The notes below the pieces were generated by a model. That model had not been told where the DNA came from and did no database searches. It worked only from the letters and a program-made list of their open reading frames with translations. Shown here one piece after another: positions 18,521-28,500 of a stretch of 64,000 bases of DNA (positions are counted from its first letter, which is position 1; every line of letters begins with the position of its first letter). This DNA comes from Streptoalloteichus hindustanus. Lineage in GTDB: Bacteria > Actinomycetota > Actinomycetes > Mycobacteriales > Pseudonocardiaceae. The position numbers and the translations under genes are program-made. Location of the stretch: positions 85,460 to 149,459 of the forward strand of contig NZ_FQVN01000011.1 in assembly GCF_900129375.1 (NCBI RefSeq). The letters are read 5' to 3'.

Positions 18521-20371
18521 GCCGAAGAAGGCGTAGTCGGAGTCCGTGAGGGTGGGGACGAGCAGGGCTCGGTCCAGGTAGTGGTTGCCGCGCTCGCACG
18601 AGGTTTCCGAGGAGAACAGGCAGGCGTGGCAGGCCGCGCCGTAGAGCCGGCCCTGTACTCGGGGGTCGTGCTCCGCGCACAGCGGATCGGAGCTGCACAG
18701 CTCGGCCCGCTCCAACGCCCGGGAGATCAGGGTGCCCAGCCGGTCTGACTGCCCCAATGCGACGAGACCGCCGAGCGTGCCCTCACTGTCCGGAGCGGCG
18801 GTGTACAGAAGAACACCCGCCATCTGCCGCTGTCTGTCCGCATAGATCCGCTCGCCGATACCCGCAGCGCTGTAGCCGGACTCCAGGGCGAGTTCCCGAA
18901 TCAACACGTGCGCGAAGGTGTGCAGCAGGACGTACCTCAGCCCTGGCCACTCACCGCGCGGCAGGTGGCGTTGCGCCCGCCAGAGATCATGCGCGGGCAC
19001 GAGCATCTCCTGGGCCCGGAAGCGGACGGCCGACCTTGTCTCCCACTCAGCGAGGCGTTCCTCGTTGAACCGCAAGAAGATGCCCTCTCCCCGGGTCTCC
19101 GCACAGGGCACCCACGACGGCTCGGCCGAGCTGAGTGGTCCGCGTCTGTCGTCGTTGGTTCGCGTGACCTCCCACTCCGGCGCGTCGATGCGCGTGAACC
19201 CGTAGAGCGCGGTGACCTCCCGCAGCCGAGGCACCAGCACCACGTTGTCGATCACGCGCCGGAACCGCCGAGGCACGTCCTCGCGACGGGTCTTGAAGTC
19301 CGGAACGTCTACTGTGGAGGATGCGGTGAAGGCGGCCCACTCCGGGGTGAGCAGGTCCAGCTCGTCGCCGGGTTCGGGTTCCTCGTCCTGCTCCTCGTGG
19401 GCCATTCGCCGGATCTCGGCCCACACGCGGTCCACCCCGTACGGTTCCAGCTCGGGCCAGAACCGCTGCGTCGGCAGGATGCGCTTTGCCGCGTCCTCCG
19501 GAAGCGTGGTCAGGACCTCCAGGTTCCGCCAGAACTCCGAGACGAGATGCCGGATCGGATTGCTCTGCCTGGGCAGGGTGAAAGCCCGAAGCATCATCGG
19601 AAACCAACTGTTGGTCGCGCCGAGCACCAACGCCCGGGTTTGCCTGCCGCAGGGCGAGAACGTGCCGAGGTGCGGATGACGACCGCGACAGGCCGGCAGG
19701 TTCTCCTCCCCCGCCCGCCCGAACGCGTCAACCATGCGTCGCCGGGCACCGCAGTCCTTTCCCGTGCACTCGATGCTGACGTCCGCGACCTCTCCGGTGG
19801 TGCCCCGCTCGCTCATCCGCAGCGGGTGCGCGCCCTCCAGCTCCCTGCCGCGGTGAACGAAGTACAGCCACGGAAAGTCGTCGAGATGACCGTCGTCGCA
19901 GGCCAGCACGAACCGGGCGGGCACAGCGGTCGGCCGCGCACCGCCGTTGCCCCGGCAGTTGTGCACGTACCTGATCTTCTCCGGCTGGTAGGGGTGGCCC
20001 AGCAGCTCGAACAGTCCGGAGTCGGCTCGGGCGAGCTGGTTGCAGCGCTGGTGGGTGCACCGCAGCCAGTTGGGGAACAACCCGACCGGCGCGCCCACCC
20101 GCGCCCACTCCTCGAAGGGATTGGTCGTCTCCGGCACGTGCGGCGGGAGCCGAAGACCGTCGACCTGCGGCCCCAACTTGGCGCGGACCGCGGCGAGCAG
20201 GCGATCCTCCTCCACGTACGCCGAGCGTTCGAGGTTCCAGAAGTCCAGTCCCAGCATCACCACGGACAGGTTCGGCAGGTCGGCCATGGCACCAACCCCG
20301 TACGTGTGCAGGAGCTGGTTCGGACGCAGCGCCCCGACCCGCATCGGCTGGGAGTCACTGGCGCCGGTCAT
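18509..20371 (-). CDS. drmB: DISARM protein DrmB (DUF1998)
   Basis: Protein of 620 residues. In DISARM, DrmB works with the helicase DrmA as the core DNA-engaging complex (established for the family). The N-terminus MRVGALRPNQLLHTYGVGAM is characteristic. Cysteine pairs that may bind zinc are seen at LRCTHQRCNQL (~112), in HNCRGNGG, and in the C-terminal DUF1998 region (CAEHDPRVQG, ACHACLFSSETSCERGN, ~570-600). The gene starts four bases inside the drmA 3' end (ATGA), so it is translated together with drmA. No drmC follows; the next gene runs in the opposite direction and overlaps the drmB 3' end. Confidence 0.9.
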   Translation of the reverse strand: MTGASDSQPMRVGALRPNQLLHTYGVGAMADLPNLSVVMLGLDFWNLERSAYVEEDRLLAAVRAKLGPQVDGLRLPPHVPETTNPFEEWARVGAPVGLFPNWLRCTHQRCNQLARADSGLFELLGHPYQPEKIRYVHNCRGNGGARPTAVPARFVLACDDGHLDDFPWLYFVHRGRELEGAHPLRMSERGTTGEVADVSIECTGKDCGARRRMVDAFGRAGEENLPACRGRHPHLGTFSPCGRQTRALVLGATNSWFPMMLRAFTLPRQSNPIRHLVSEFWRNLEVLTTLPEDAAKRILPTQRFWPELEPYGVDRVWAEIRRMAHEEQDEEPEPGDELDLLTPEWAAFTASSTVDVPDFKTRREDVPRRFRRVIDNVVLVPRLREVTALYGFTRIDAPEWEVTRTNDDRRGPLSSAEPSWVPCAETRGEGIFLRFNEERLAEWETRSAVRFRAQEMLVPAHDLWRAQRHLPRGEWPGLRYVLLHTFAHVLIRELALESGYSAAGIGERIYADRQRQMAGVLLYTAAPDSEGTLGGLVALGQSDRLGTLISRALERAELCSSDPLCAEHDPRVQGRLYGAACHACLFSSETSCERGNHYLDRALLVPTLTDSDYAFFGSEQ

Positions 20372-23300
20372 GCTGTCACCCCCTGGGTGTCGTCATCCGC
20401 CTTGACCACGGGCACGAACGGCGGGTCGTCCGCCGAGCGCGAGCCGTCCGGAGGCTGGAGAAGAAGCTGGATTCCTGGCTCCACATCACGCAACGACGTG
20501 GGACAGGTCGTGATGTGCCACCGTCCGTTGCCCGGCTTGTGCAACAGGCCCGCGGTGTCCTTCGCCCGCATCGGCTGCTCGTAGGCGAGACGACGATCGG
20601 GGAAGGCCCGCTGTCGGTCCCAGTGGTCCAACCGCCGGTCGGCCTCGTCCTCCACCCGCTTCCGGACCTCGCGGTCGGCGGGCTGCTCCGCACGCCGGCC
20701 CAGATAGCGGACAACGTGGTCGGCGACCTGGGAACTGCGGTTGAACTCCTGCGCACGCGCGTTGCCGTTGTAACCGGCTTCCAGATGGCGGGTGAGCGCG
20801 ACCAGCACGCCCGTCAGACCACGGTCCACCGCCCGCTCGGCGAACGGCGTCACGGACAACGCCTCCACCTCGCGGTACAGACTGCCGTGGAAGTGCTCGA
20901 ACCGCTCGTAGTGCGAGAGGTCGCGAGGCCGCGCCCAGTTGTAAACCATGAAGACGATGCCGGGCGCCGCACGGCCAACACGACTCGTCGCCTGGATGTA
21001 CTCCGCGGCGGACTTCGGCTGGTTGCCCACCACCATCAAACCGAGCCGCGAGACGTCCACACCGACCGCGATCATGCTCGTGGCCAGGAGGACGTCGATC
21101 GGCCGCTGCGTGTTCTGCCCACGTGGGAACGGCACGGCGAGCCGGTCCAGCAACGGGCGGATCTCGTCCGAGGTGAGCCGGGACGTCAGCTCCCTGACGT
21201 CGGGCTCGGGACGGCTGGCCAGCCCCCGTTGGTCCGCGTGGCTGAGGCGCGTGGACACGTCGTCCTCCACCAACCGCCGCATGCCGCCGAGATCCCGCAA
21301 GCTGTTGAAGTAGCCGACGAGGGTCATGTACGGGTCGGTGACCTCGTTGTGGCCGTACTTCTCGTGCAACTTCTGCGCCGCGCCCATCACGGACACGTAG
21401 ACCCGGATGAGAGTGGACTTGATGCGGGAACCGTGGGCGCAGATCCCCACGTACCGCCGGCCCGGCTTCTCCTCGGGTCGCCGCTGCCGCGCGAAGAAGC
21501 TGTCCCCCGCGTCCAACCCCGATGGGGGAAACACCTCGGTCCCCCGGTAGAACAACGCCTCGATCTGGAGGTTCGCCCGACGAACGGTCGCCGTCGACGC
21601 GACGACCTTGGGTCGGATGTTCCGCCCGCTCTCCTTGTCGTACCACGTGGCGAGCCGGTCCACAGCCGTCTCGTAGAGACCGACCAACGAGCCCAGCGGT
21701 CCGGAGATCAGGTGCAGCTCGTCCTGAATGATCAGGTCCGGCGGACGCAGGGTCGTGGCCCCGACGATCCGGGCGGCCGGGGCGTCCGCCGCGGGCCGGT
21801 GGTTCCCGCTCTCCCACTCCTTGCCGCGCAGGTCCTCGGTCACGTACCCGTGCCGCTCGCACCGCTGACTGACCCGACCGAACAGGGTCGTGGCCTCCCC
21901 GCGCCAGGGAAGCTGCGCGAACTTGTCCACGGTGCCGATGAGCAACGAGGGCGGATGCCGGTAGATCTCCTCGTCCACGACGAGCACCGGCAGTCCCCGG
22001 TGGTCGATGTCGTTGTTGTTGATCGAGGACATGGTCAGCCCGAACGGGCACTCCGTGTCCGAGCAGTAGATCAGCGTGCGGCGATAGGTCTTGTTGGCCT
22101 CGATGTTCTGGCCCGGCTCGATGGGCGCGCCACACCAGGGACAGCTCGTGAGCTGGTGCGGTGTGCCCCGGCCCCGCGCCGCCCCGCCCCGCTTCCCGCG
22201 CACGAGCTTCAGCCAGTCCTCGACGTCGTCGAACCGGTTGGGCGTCACTCCCCCGCCGACCCAGAGGCCGAGCCGGAAAGGTGCGGTCCCCCAGGTGGTT
22301 CCGGCCGCGCGCCTCAGCGTCTCCGCTGCACAGATCAGGGCGGCGGCCCGCTCGAACTGCTGGATCGTCAGCAGCCGCAACGTGTACCGCATCAGGACCG
22401 CGAGTCCCGCGCTGGTGTCCAGACCACCCGTGTGAGGCTGGAGCCGACGAGCGGCGAGGGTGAACGCGGTCAACCCGAGATACGCCTCGGTCTTGCCACC
22501 ACCCGTGGGGAACCACAGCAGATCGGCGACGGCCTGGTCACGTTCCTCGGACCGCTCCGGATGGCGGGGATCACTGAGCGCCGGCAGGTTCAGCAACATG
22601 AACGCGAGCTGGAACGGCCGCCATCGCGGTGTGTCTTCGGCTTCGACCCGGCGCACGGTGGCGGTGAAGGTGAGCTGGGGCTCCTTGCGTCGCCGGTCCG
22701 CGATCTGGGTGTGCAGTCGTTGCAGGTGCATCGCGTGGTTGGCGAAGCCGAAGGCGCGCCGAGCAGTCTCGTCCCTGCCGAGCAGGGTGATTCCCGCTTC
22801 GATCCGGTTCGCCGCCCGGCGTGCGGTGTTCAGGGCGGCGCGGGCCTGTTCGGCGTACTCGGCCAGGTGCTCACGAGGGTCGTCGATCCTGGCCACCTGC
22901 CGGTCAATCCACGCCCGGTACTCGACGACCAGCGGGCGCAGCGCTCCCACCAGGGCGGCGGACGGACCATCGGACAGCTCGGCGAGCCGCTTCATGCCGA
23001 GCTCGAGATCGGCGAGCCCCGCCAGCTCCTCGTCCGTCTCCGGGTTGGGGATGTCGGTGGGGGGCACCTCGTAAACCGGCACCGTCCGGGTCTCAACCAG
23101 CCTGGCGCGCAGAGGATTCTCCGGCGACGGCTCGACGTGCACGGCGGCCCCGCTGCCCACGGCGAACTGCGGCTGGAGTCGGTAGGCCATCGCGAGCCGG
23201 CCCTGCTCCTCGCGGTCGGTCTGGTCGCCGTTGGCCCGCCAGCTGGCGCGGGGCAGGAACACTGGCTCGTCGCCGGGGCCGGTCGCGCTCATCTCGACCT

Positions 23301-23973
23301 GGAAGATCCACGCTGACGGGTCCCGCTTGCTGGCCGGCTGGGACTGGCCGTTCTCCACGTAGAGCGAGACCAGCCAGTCCCCCTCGTGCCGCCGACACCG
23401 ACCCCGCACGACGACGTGCGGATGCTCCGGATCAACCGGCAACGGATCGATGAGCCCTTCGGCGAGGCGCACCCGCACAGTTCCGCCCCGCTGGTCCCGC
23501 CGCCACACGGTGCGCCCGGCCGTCTCCTCGCGCTCCGAGCGGACCCGCTCGTAGCGCCCCCACTTCGCGGCAACCATGAGCTCGGTGACCTGACCGTCCA
23601 CTCGACAGGAGAACCCGAGCGCCGAAGGGTTGAGGCTCGGCACGTTCGGCGCGCTGGCCTCCTGGCCGCTCTCCACGAGATCACTGGCGGCGGCGCCGGA
23701 CAACTCGTCCAGGGCCTCGGGTTCCAGATCGACGCCATGCGGCGCAAGCCGGCCGAGTGGATACCGGTCAACCGGGTTCTCGCCGGAAAACTCCTCCTCG
23801 GGGCCTCCGAGCGGGCCGAGGAGGTCGTCCAGCACGAGCCGCTGAAGCTCCGCACGGACTTCCGGGGGAGAGGGTGGCGCGAGCACGGGCTGGTCGAGCA
23901 CGGGCTGGTCGGTCACAGCTCCGTACCGTATCCGCTGGAGCCGACAAGATCGTCCCTGATAGGCCCGGTCCAC
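20368..23973 (-). CDS. drmA: DISARM helicase DrmA
   Basis: SF2-type helicase of up to 1201 residues, the hallmark DISARM ATPase. Walker A is FPTGGGKTEAYLGL (~487). A Cys-rich insert (SCPWCGAP...CSDTECPFG, ~600-640) resembles a zinc site. Motif II is IIQDELHLISGPLGSLVGLYE (~746). The helicase-C region has ATSMIAVGVDVSRLGLM and YIQATSRVGRAAPG (~994). The open frame begins with a GTG at 23973. A second GTG at 23916 (VTDQPVLDQ) has GGAG only two bases before it; the 19 extra residues look non-conserved, so the shorter start is plausible. It sits 16 bases after the 104-aa gene and overlaps drmB, suggesting one operon. Confidence 0.92.
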   Translation of the reverse strand: MDRAYQGRSCRLQRIRYGAVTDQPVLDQPVLAPPSPPEVRAELQRLVLDDLLGPLGGPEEEFSGENPVDRYPLGRLAPHGVDLEPEALDELSGAAASDLVESGQEASAPNVPSLNPSALGFSCRVDGQVTELMVAAKWGRYERVRSEREETAGRTVWRRDQRGGTVRVRLAEGLIDPLPVDPEHPHVVVRGRCRRHEGDWLVSLYVENGQSQPASKRDPSAWIFQVEMSATGPGDEPVFLPRASWRANGDQTDREEQGRLAMAYRLQPQFAVGSGAAVHVEPSPENPLRARLVETRTVPVYEVPPTDIPNPETDEELAGLADLELGMKRLAELSDGPSAALVGALRPLVVEYRAWIDRQVARIDDPREHLAEYAEQARAALNTARRAANRIEAGITLLGRDETARRAFGFANHAMHLQRLHTQIADRRRKEPQLTFTATVRRVEAEDTPRWRPFQLAFMLLNLPALSDPRHPERSEERDQAVADLLWFPTGGGKTEAYLGLTAFTLAARRLQPHTGGLDTSAGLAVLMRYTLRLLTIQQFERAAALICAAETLRRAAGTTWGTAPFRLGLWVGGGVTPNRFDDVEDWLKLVRGKRGGAARGRGTPHQLTSCPWCGAPIEPGQNIEANKTYRRTLIYCSDTECPFGLTMSSINNNDIDHRGLPVLVVDEEIYRHPPSLLIGTVDKFAQLPWRGEATTLFGRVSQRCERHGYVTEDLRGKEWESGNHRPAADAPAARIVGATTLRPPDLIIQDELHLISGPLGSLVGLYETAVDRLATWYDKESGRNIRPKVVASTATVRRANLQIEALFYRGTEVFPPSGLDAGDSFFARQRRPEEKPGRRYVGICAHGSRIKSTLIRVYVSVMGAAQKLHEKYGHNEVTDPYMTLVGYFNSLRDLGGMRRLVEDDVSTRLSHADQRGLASRPEPDVRELTSRLTSDEIRPLLDRLAVPFPRGQNTQRPIDVLLATSMIAVGVDVSRLGLMVVGNQPKSAAEYIQATSRVGRAAPGIVFMVYNWARPRDLSHYERFEHFHGSLYREVEALSVTPFAERAVDRGLTGVLVALTRHLEAGYNGNARAQEFNRSSQVADHVVRYLGRRAEQPADREVRKRVEDEADRRLDHWDRQRAFPDRRLAYEQPMRAKDTAGLLHKPGNGRWHITTCPTSLRDVEPGIQLLLQPPDGSRSADDPPFVPVVKADDDTQGVTA

Positions 23974-23989
23974 GCACCACTTGCCAAGA

Positions 23990-24304
23990 TCAGTGCTCAG
24001 CCGACTCCCGCCGCGGTTCCGCCCACACGAGGCCGACCTCCCTGCTGTACGAGAACATCGTCATGAGGCTGTCGACGGACCGAAAGCTCCCGGTCGTCCG
24101 CCCCTCGGCCCCGACGACGTTCACGCGGTCGGCGACGGCCATTCCCCAGCCCTCCACCCGAGCCTCGGTGATCTCATCCCCCTCGTCCCGCTCGAACCCG
24201 CAGACGGCGAACAGCTTCGGCACGGTCGCGGCGACCTCCTCCGCGACCAACTCCCGCCGATCCCCCTCCAACTCCCAGAACTCAGCCTGGTCCAACGCAC
24301 CCAT
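23990..24304 (-). CDS. Small protein of unknown function at the head of the drmAB operon
   Basis: A 104-residue acidic protein I do not recognise (MGALDQAEFWELEGDRRELV...). GGGAGGAG lies ~10 bases before the ATG, and codon use is normal, so it is probably real. It reads as an alternating alpha/beta protein with no membrane segment or metal motif. It begins the minus-strand run leading into drmA (16-base gap) and faces the XRE regulator across ~80 bases, so both may answer to the same operator. Possible roles are a DISARM accessory, an inhibitor or an unrelated passenger. Confidence 0.68.
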   Translation of the reverse strand: MGALDQAEFWELEGDRRELVAEEVAATVPKLFAVCGFERDEGDEITEARVEGWGMAVADRVNVVGAEGRTTGSFRSVDSLMTMFSYSREVGLVWAEPRRESAEH

Positions 24305-24320
24305 CCCCGACCACTCCTCC

Positions 24321-24339
24321 CGATCAGCGATCGTGATCG
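24321..24339. promoter_or_regulatory. Candidate operator in the XRE / drmAB divergent promoter
   Basis: The dyad CGATCA-GCGATCG-TGATCG lies between the divergent 104-aa gene and the XRE regulator. It is followed by ATACTAAAAGTGGTCTTAT (24340-24358), which is unusually AT-rich for this genome and also partly symmetrical. An autoregulating XRE protein could bind here and control both directions. Confidence 0.45.
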
Positions 24340-24382
24340 CATACTAAAAGTGGTCTTATGCCTAGCTTCATGCCACGAAACG

Positions 24383-25294
24383 GTGAACCTGGTGCTGGTG
24401 CGGCTTGGCAGACTGACGCCACACGACGGATGCGGAGAGGGCCTCTTTCCAGAACGCGGCGACCCGCCAGCCCTGCGCTGGTTGGTTGGCAACGAATTAC
24501 GACAAGCGCGTGTGCGTGTCGGGAAGACGCAGGCCGACGCCGCCCAAGCAGTTGGATGCAGCAAGTCAAAGATCAACTACTTGGAGAGCGGCCGCAACCA
24601 ACAGCAGCCAGAGGAAGTCCGTCGGCTGCTCGCCTTCTACAGCGCTGACCCCGCCCACATCGAACGCCTGGTGACCCTGACGGAACGAGCCGACCAGCAG
24701 AGCTGGTGGGCACCGTTCAGCGACATCGTTCCCAAATGGCTGAAGACCTTTGTTGGTCTGGAAGCACTTGCCCAAAGTGAGTTCGTGTACGAGCCGCTGC
24801 TACTACCAGGGCTCGTGCAGACACCCGACTACGCAGCCGCGCTACTGATCAACAATCTTCGCGTTGCTCCCGCCGGGGCTGACCGCGTAGTGAAGCTTCG
24901 GATGGCCAGGCAAGCGAGGCTCTCCGGCAACGAGCCCTTGCAGTACCACGCCGTCATCGAGGAACCAGTGCTGAACCGCCTTGTAGGCGGCCCTAACGTC
25001 ATGCGCGCTCAGCTACGGCACCTGCTGAAACTTATGGAGCAGGACAACATCGTCCTACAAGTCATGCCTTCATGTGTAGCCGTTCATGACGGACTTGACG
25101 GGGAGTTCACCCTTCTCACATTCGCGGAAGCTCTCAGCATCGGATACGTCGAGTTTCCAGCGGGAGCAGTGTACGTGCAGGATCAGGATCAGGTCGCCTT
25201 GCATAGCAAGGCCGCTGACCGACTGTCCTCGGTAGCGTTGTCGCCAACTGACACGGCCGAGATGATCCGCACGTACCTCGACGCGCTTCCCTGA
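24383..25294 (+). CDS. XRE-family regulator with DUF5753 domain
   Basis: Helix-turn-helix regulator of ~303 residues. The HTH is LRWLVGNELRQARVRVGKTQ...AAQAVGCSKSKINYLESGRN. The DUF5753 region contains FVGLEALAQSEFVYEPLLLPGLVQTPDYAAALL and VIEEPVLNRLVGGPNVMRAQL. The start is uncertain: in-frame GTGs at 24383, 24392 and 24398 are all possible, and the open frame upstream is only antisense to the 104-aa gene. Thirteen bases separate it from the DUF397 gene, the classic actinobacterial partner. Its base composition is lower in GC than the flanking genes, which hints at separate acquisition. In this family the DUF397 partner usually modulates the XRE protein. Confidence 0.88.
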   Translation: MNLVLVRLGRLTPHDGCGEGLFPERGDPPALRWLVGNELRQARVRVGKTQADAAQAVGCSKSKINYLESGRNQQQPEEVRRLLAFYSADPAHIERLVTLTERADQQSWWAPFSDIVPKWLKTFVGLEALAQSEFVYEPLLLPGLVQTPDYAAALLINNLRVAPAGADRVVKLRMARQARLSGNEPLQYHAVIEEPVLNRLVGGPNVMRAQLRHLLKLMEQDNIVLQVMPSCVAVHDGLDGEFTLLTFAEALSIGYVEFPAGAVYVQDQDQVALHSKAADRLSSVALSPTDTAEMIRTYLDALP

Positions 25295-25307
25295 AGGAGA
25301 AGTCGAC

Positions 25308-25565
25308 ATGAGCAGGCCAGCAACAACCTTGTTTTGGCGGACCTCCAGTCGGAGCAGTGATGGCTCCAACTGCGTCGAGGTCGCTGGTTGGCGGAAGTCA
25401 AGCCACAGCAGCAACGGTGAGAGCTGCGTGGAGGCCGGGTCCAGTGCGGACCTTGTGCTGACAGCCGACTCTAAGAACCCGGGTGGACCGGCTCTTAGCT
25501 TCCACAGGGCCGAATGGGGCAAGTTTGTGAGCGTGCTCAGGTCAGGCCAACTTGACCTGACCTGA
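25308..25565 (+). CDS. DUF397 protein, partner of the XRE regulator
   Basis: An 85-residue DUF397 protein with AAGGAGA seven to eight bases before its ATG. The DUF397 signature W-R-x-SS-x-S...C-V-E occurs twice: WRTSSRSSDGSNCVEVA at ~11-27 and WRKSSHSSNGESCVEAG at ~28-44. The usual tail DSKNPGGPALSFHRAEWGKFV follows. The first copy looks like a partial internal duplication. Proteins of this family are generally co-encoded with XRE/DUF5753 regulators and modify their activity. The gene ends inside a strong hairpin. Confidence 0.9.
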   Translation: MSRPATTLFWRTSSRSSDGSNCVEVAGWRKSSHSSNGESCVEAGSSADLVLTADSKNPGGPALSFHRAEWGKFVSVLRSGQLDLT

Positions 25566-25569
25566 GCAC
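25533..25569. terminator. Bidirectional hairpin between DUF397 and drmMI
   Basis: Perfect 13-bp arms GTGCTCAGGTCAG (25533-25545) and CTGACCTGAGCAC (25557-25569) with an 11-base loop. It overlaps the last codons of DUF397 and lies 16 bases past the convergent drmMI stop, so it can end transcription from both sides. Confidence 0.8.
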
Positions 25570-25585
25570 CTCCCACACCTGGGGA

Positions 25586-28500
25586 TCAGAACAAGGCTCC
25601 ATCCGGAGGAATCAACGCACCGTCAACGCTCTCGTTGGCCGAGGGCGGGAGGCTCCGCCTGCGGTTGCCCCCCACCCGACGCCCACGGTTGTGCAAACCC
25701 TGTGCGATCTCTTCGGCGTGCCGCGCGTGGTTCAGCTCCAGGAGGCGGTCCAACACCTCAACCTGCACCTCCGGAGCGATGGTGAAGCGCCGGCCCTGCC
25801 GGGTCTCGTAGAAGCCGTGCCCCAGGTCGAGATCTGTCCAGCCATACGCCTCAGCCACCGCTTTGTCGACCTCAACGTGGATCTCCCGCAACCGCTGGAT
25901 CTCGTCGTCAGTCTCACCCGGCTTGTGCACCAGGTTGTAGAGCTTCGTGAGCCCAAGCTGCCGACCCAGCATCACACCCCGCCGGAACGTATGCAGCTGC
26001 TCCCCCACTCGATCCATCCGGGCAGTCAGCTCCGGTTGCGGGAACGTCTCGAACCCGTCCGACGGCGTGTAGCGAAGCCTCGTCTCAAGCGTCGACTCAC
26101 CCTTCGTCGTCCACCATCCAAAGTGAACGTTGCTCGACAGCAAGGTGAGGTAGGAATCCCGGTCTATCGCGAAGACAACAACCTGCTCGCTCATGACCTG
26201 GCGGGTCGACACGAACTGAGGCAGACCAGTTTTGCTCACGCGCGCAATCACAAGCACGCGATCGAGCCCAGCAATCGCCTCCATCATGGCAGGCCGCCTC
26301 TCGGCGTACTGCCACCACCTCTCGCGATACACCCTTCGGTTGTTTTGTGACCGGAAGGGCTTCACATCACGCTCAACGATCTCGAAGCACTCCGCATACT
26401 CGGCCGCCTTCGCTTCGGACCAACCATGGAAGTTGATCACCCAGCGGCTCGCCAAGGAGTCGGGCCGAGAGTTGAGGTCCTCGCCGTTGAGGTAGGGGAA
26501 CAGCACCTCCGCGTTACGCGGGTCCTTGTCAATCAACTGACGGGCGCGCTCAGTGTCCAGGATGAAACCTGCTCCAAGCACGATCGAACCCTGAAACGAC
26601 TGCTCAGCGTTGGCCATCAGCCGATTAGGGCTACCGGAGACCCGTGACCGGGGGCTGAGTGACGGCGTGATACCGGAGACACGGTTGCCGTCAAGGGTCC
26701 GCACCTCCTTCTCGCGGGTGCGACCTACCCAGATCAATGCGACTTCCAGGTTCGCCGCACCGGGCCAGGGTTGAGACTTGACCGCGCGATAGACTTCCCA
26801 GCCTCGCCCGACCGCCTGGTCCAGCCCCACCTCACGCGTGTCGCCCTGAGCGATCGTGTTCGTGGCGATGATCCCCAGCCGCCCCCGATCACTAATGTCG
26901 AGATTTCGAAGCAGGAAGTAGGAGCACAGGTCAGCGCTGCCACGCCTGCCACGCCCCACATGCTTGACCAGGTACTCGCGAACGTCCCGGCCAATCGAAC
27001 CGGTCAGGCGCTGGCCGCCAACAAACGGCGGGTTGCCCACCACAGCATCAAAACCTCCGCGCCGCATCACCTCGGGGAACTCGAGGGGCCAGTGCAGCGG
27101 TCGAATGGGCTCCGGGCGCGGTCCGCGCAACCATTCCTCAATGACCTCGCCCAGCCGTCCCTCTAGAGGTGATTCCTCCTCGGACCGCAACGGCAGGATT
27201 TTGAGTGCATCGCCGGTCACCAAGTCCAGATAGGATTCGTAGCTCTTGGTGTCCTCGTCCCCCTCTTCACGGCCGCGTGCTTCACACAAGGCGGCGCCCA
27301 CCACCGCGTCGGCCATCAGTCGGAGACGTCTCGTCAACCGCTCGGCCTTCGCCAGCTTCTCTGCTTTCTCCTTCGACTCGTCGTGGTACTGGGCGACAGT
27401 CGCCTCGATCTCCTCACGGAGCTTCGTCGCGTCGGTCAGCGCCGCGTCGATGTGGTCGTCGATGGCACCTGGGATCTGATTGTTGCGGGCCAAGCCGCTC
27501 GCGGGGTCAAGGTGGAAGCGCACGAGCTGGTCGAGGGACCGCACACCCACCAGCGAGTCACCCCAGCGAAGGGCGTGGTCGAGGAAGCCAAAGGGCCTGT
27601 CCTTGGCCAGGGTGACCAGCCACAGCGAGAGTTTCGCCAGCTCCACCGCCATGTCATCGCGATCGACCCCGTACAGGCACCGCGCGGCGACCATCCGCCG
27701 CGCGGCCAGCAGCATGCCCTCGCGATCCTCCCCGCCGTTCATGATGTCGGCGACATATTGAGGAACCCCGTCGCGGTCCCAACCCTCCACCAGACGCTCG
27801 GCGAGGTAGCGGCAGGCCGAGACCAGGAACGCGCCTGAGCCCATCGCCGGGTCGCAGATCTTCAAGTCCAGCAACTTCTCCGCTGGCTTGACACTCCACT
27901 CACCACGCTCGACGCCTTCCGCCGGTCCGGGCTCGAAGCACAACGGTGCAAGGGTGTGCTCCACGACCTCCTCAGCCAGGGAGCGCGGCGTGTAGTGCGT
28001 GCCCGTGGCGCGCCGGTCACCGACCTGCGTGAACAACACGGACCCGGCAGGGAAGACCGTCGGCTCGTTCCGAAGGTCCTGGCGCAACAGGCCCCAGAAG
28101 GGACGAATCCGCTCCGCGAGCGCGGAGTCGTTGTCACAGGCGGCGTGCAGTGCCGCGACCTGGTCCAACGTCGGCTCGGTCGCGAGCGCCTTGGCGAGCT
28201 GTCGAGAGGTCAGGCCACACGTAGCCAGAAGCCAGGTCCGCAGCTTCTCGTCACCCTGGGCCGCGAGGGATTCCAGCTCCGCCAAGGGAATCTCGGGCTC
28301 CAACTTGCCGATGAGGCCGACGTACGGCTCATCGACCTTGCGGCAGGAGAAGTCCAGCAAGCCCTCGTAGACGTGACCGATCTGCTCGACGTCCAAGCCC
28401 GCGTAGCTCAACCGTTCCGCCGCACGGCCCTTGTGGCGCAGCACTAGGAGCGCGTCGAGGATCTCGTGGATCACGCGGTCCGAGACCCGCGCCTGCTCCA

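Noticed and set aside
20515..23316. 933-codon plus-strand frame
   Set aside because: Antisense to drmA, Gly/Arg/Val-rich shadow with no motif.
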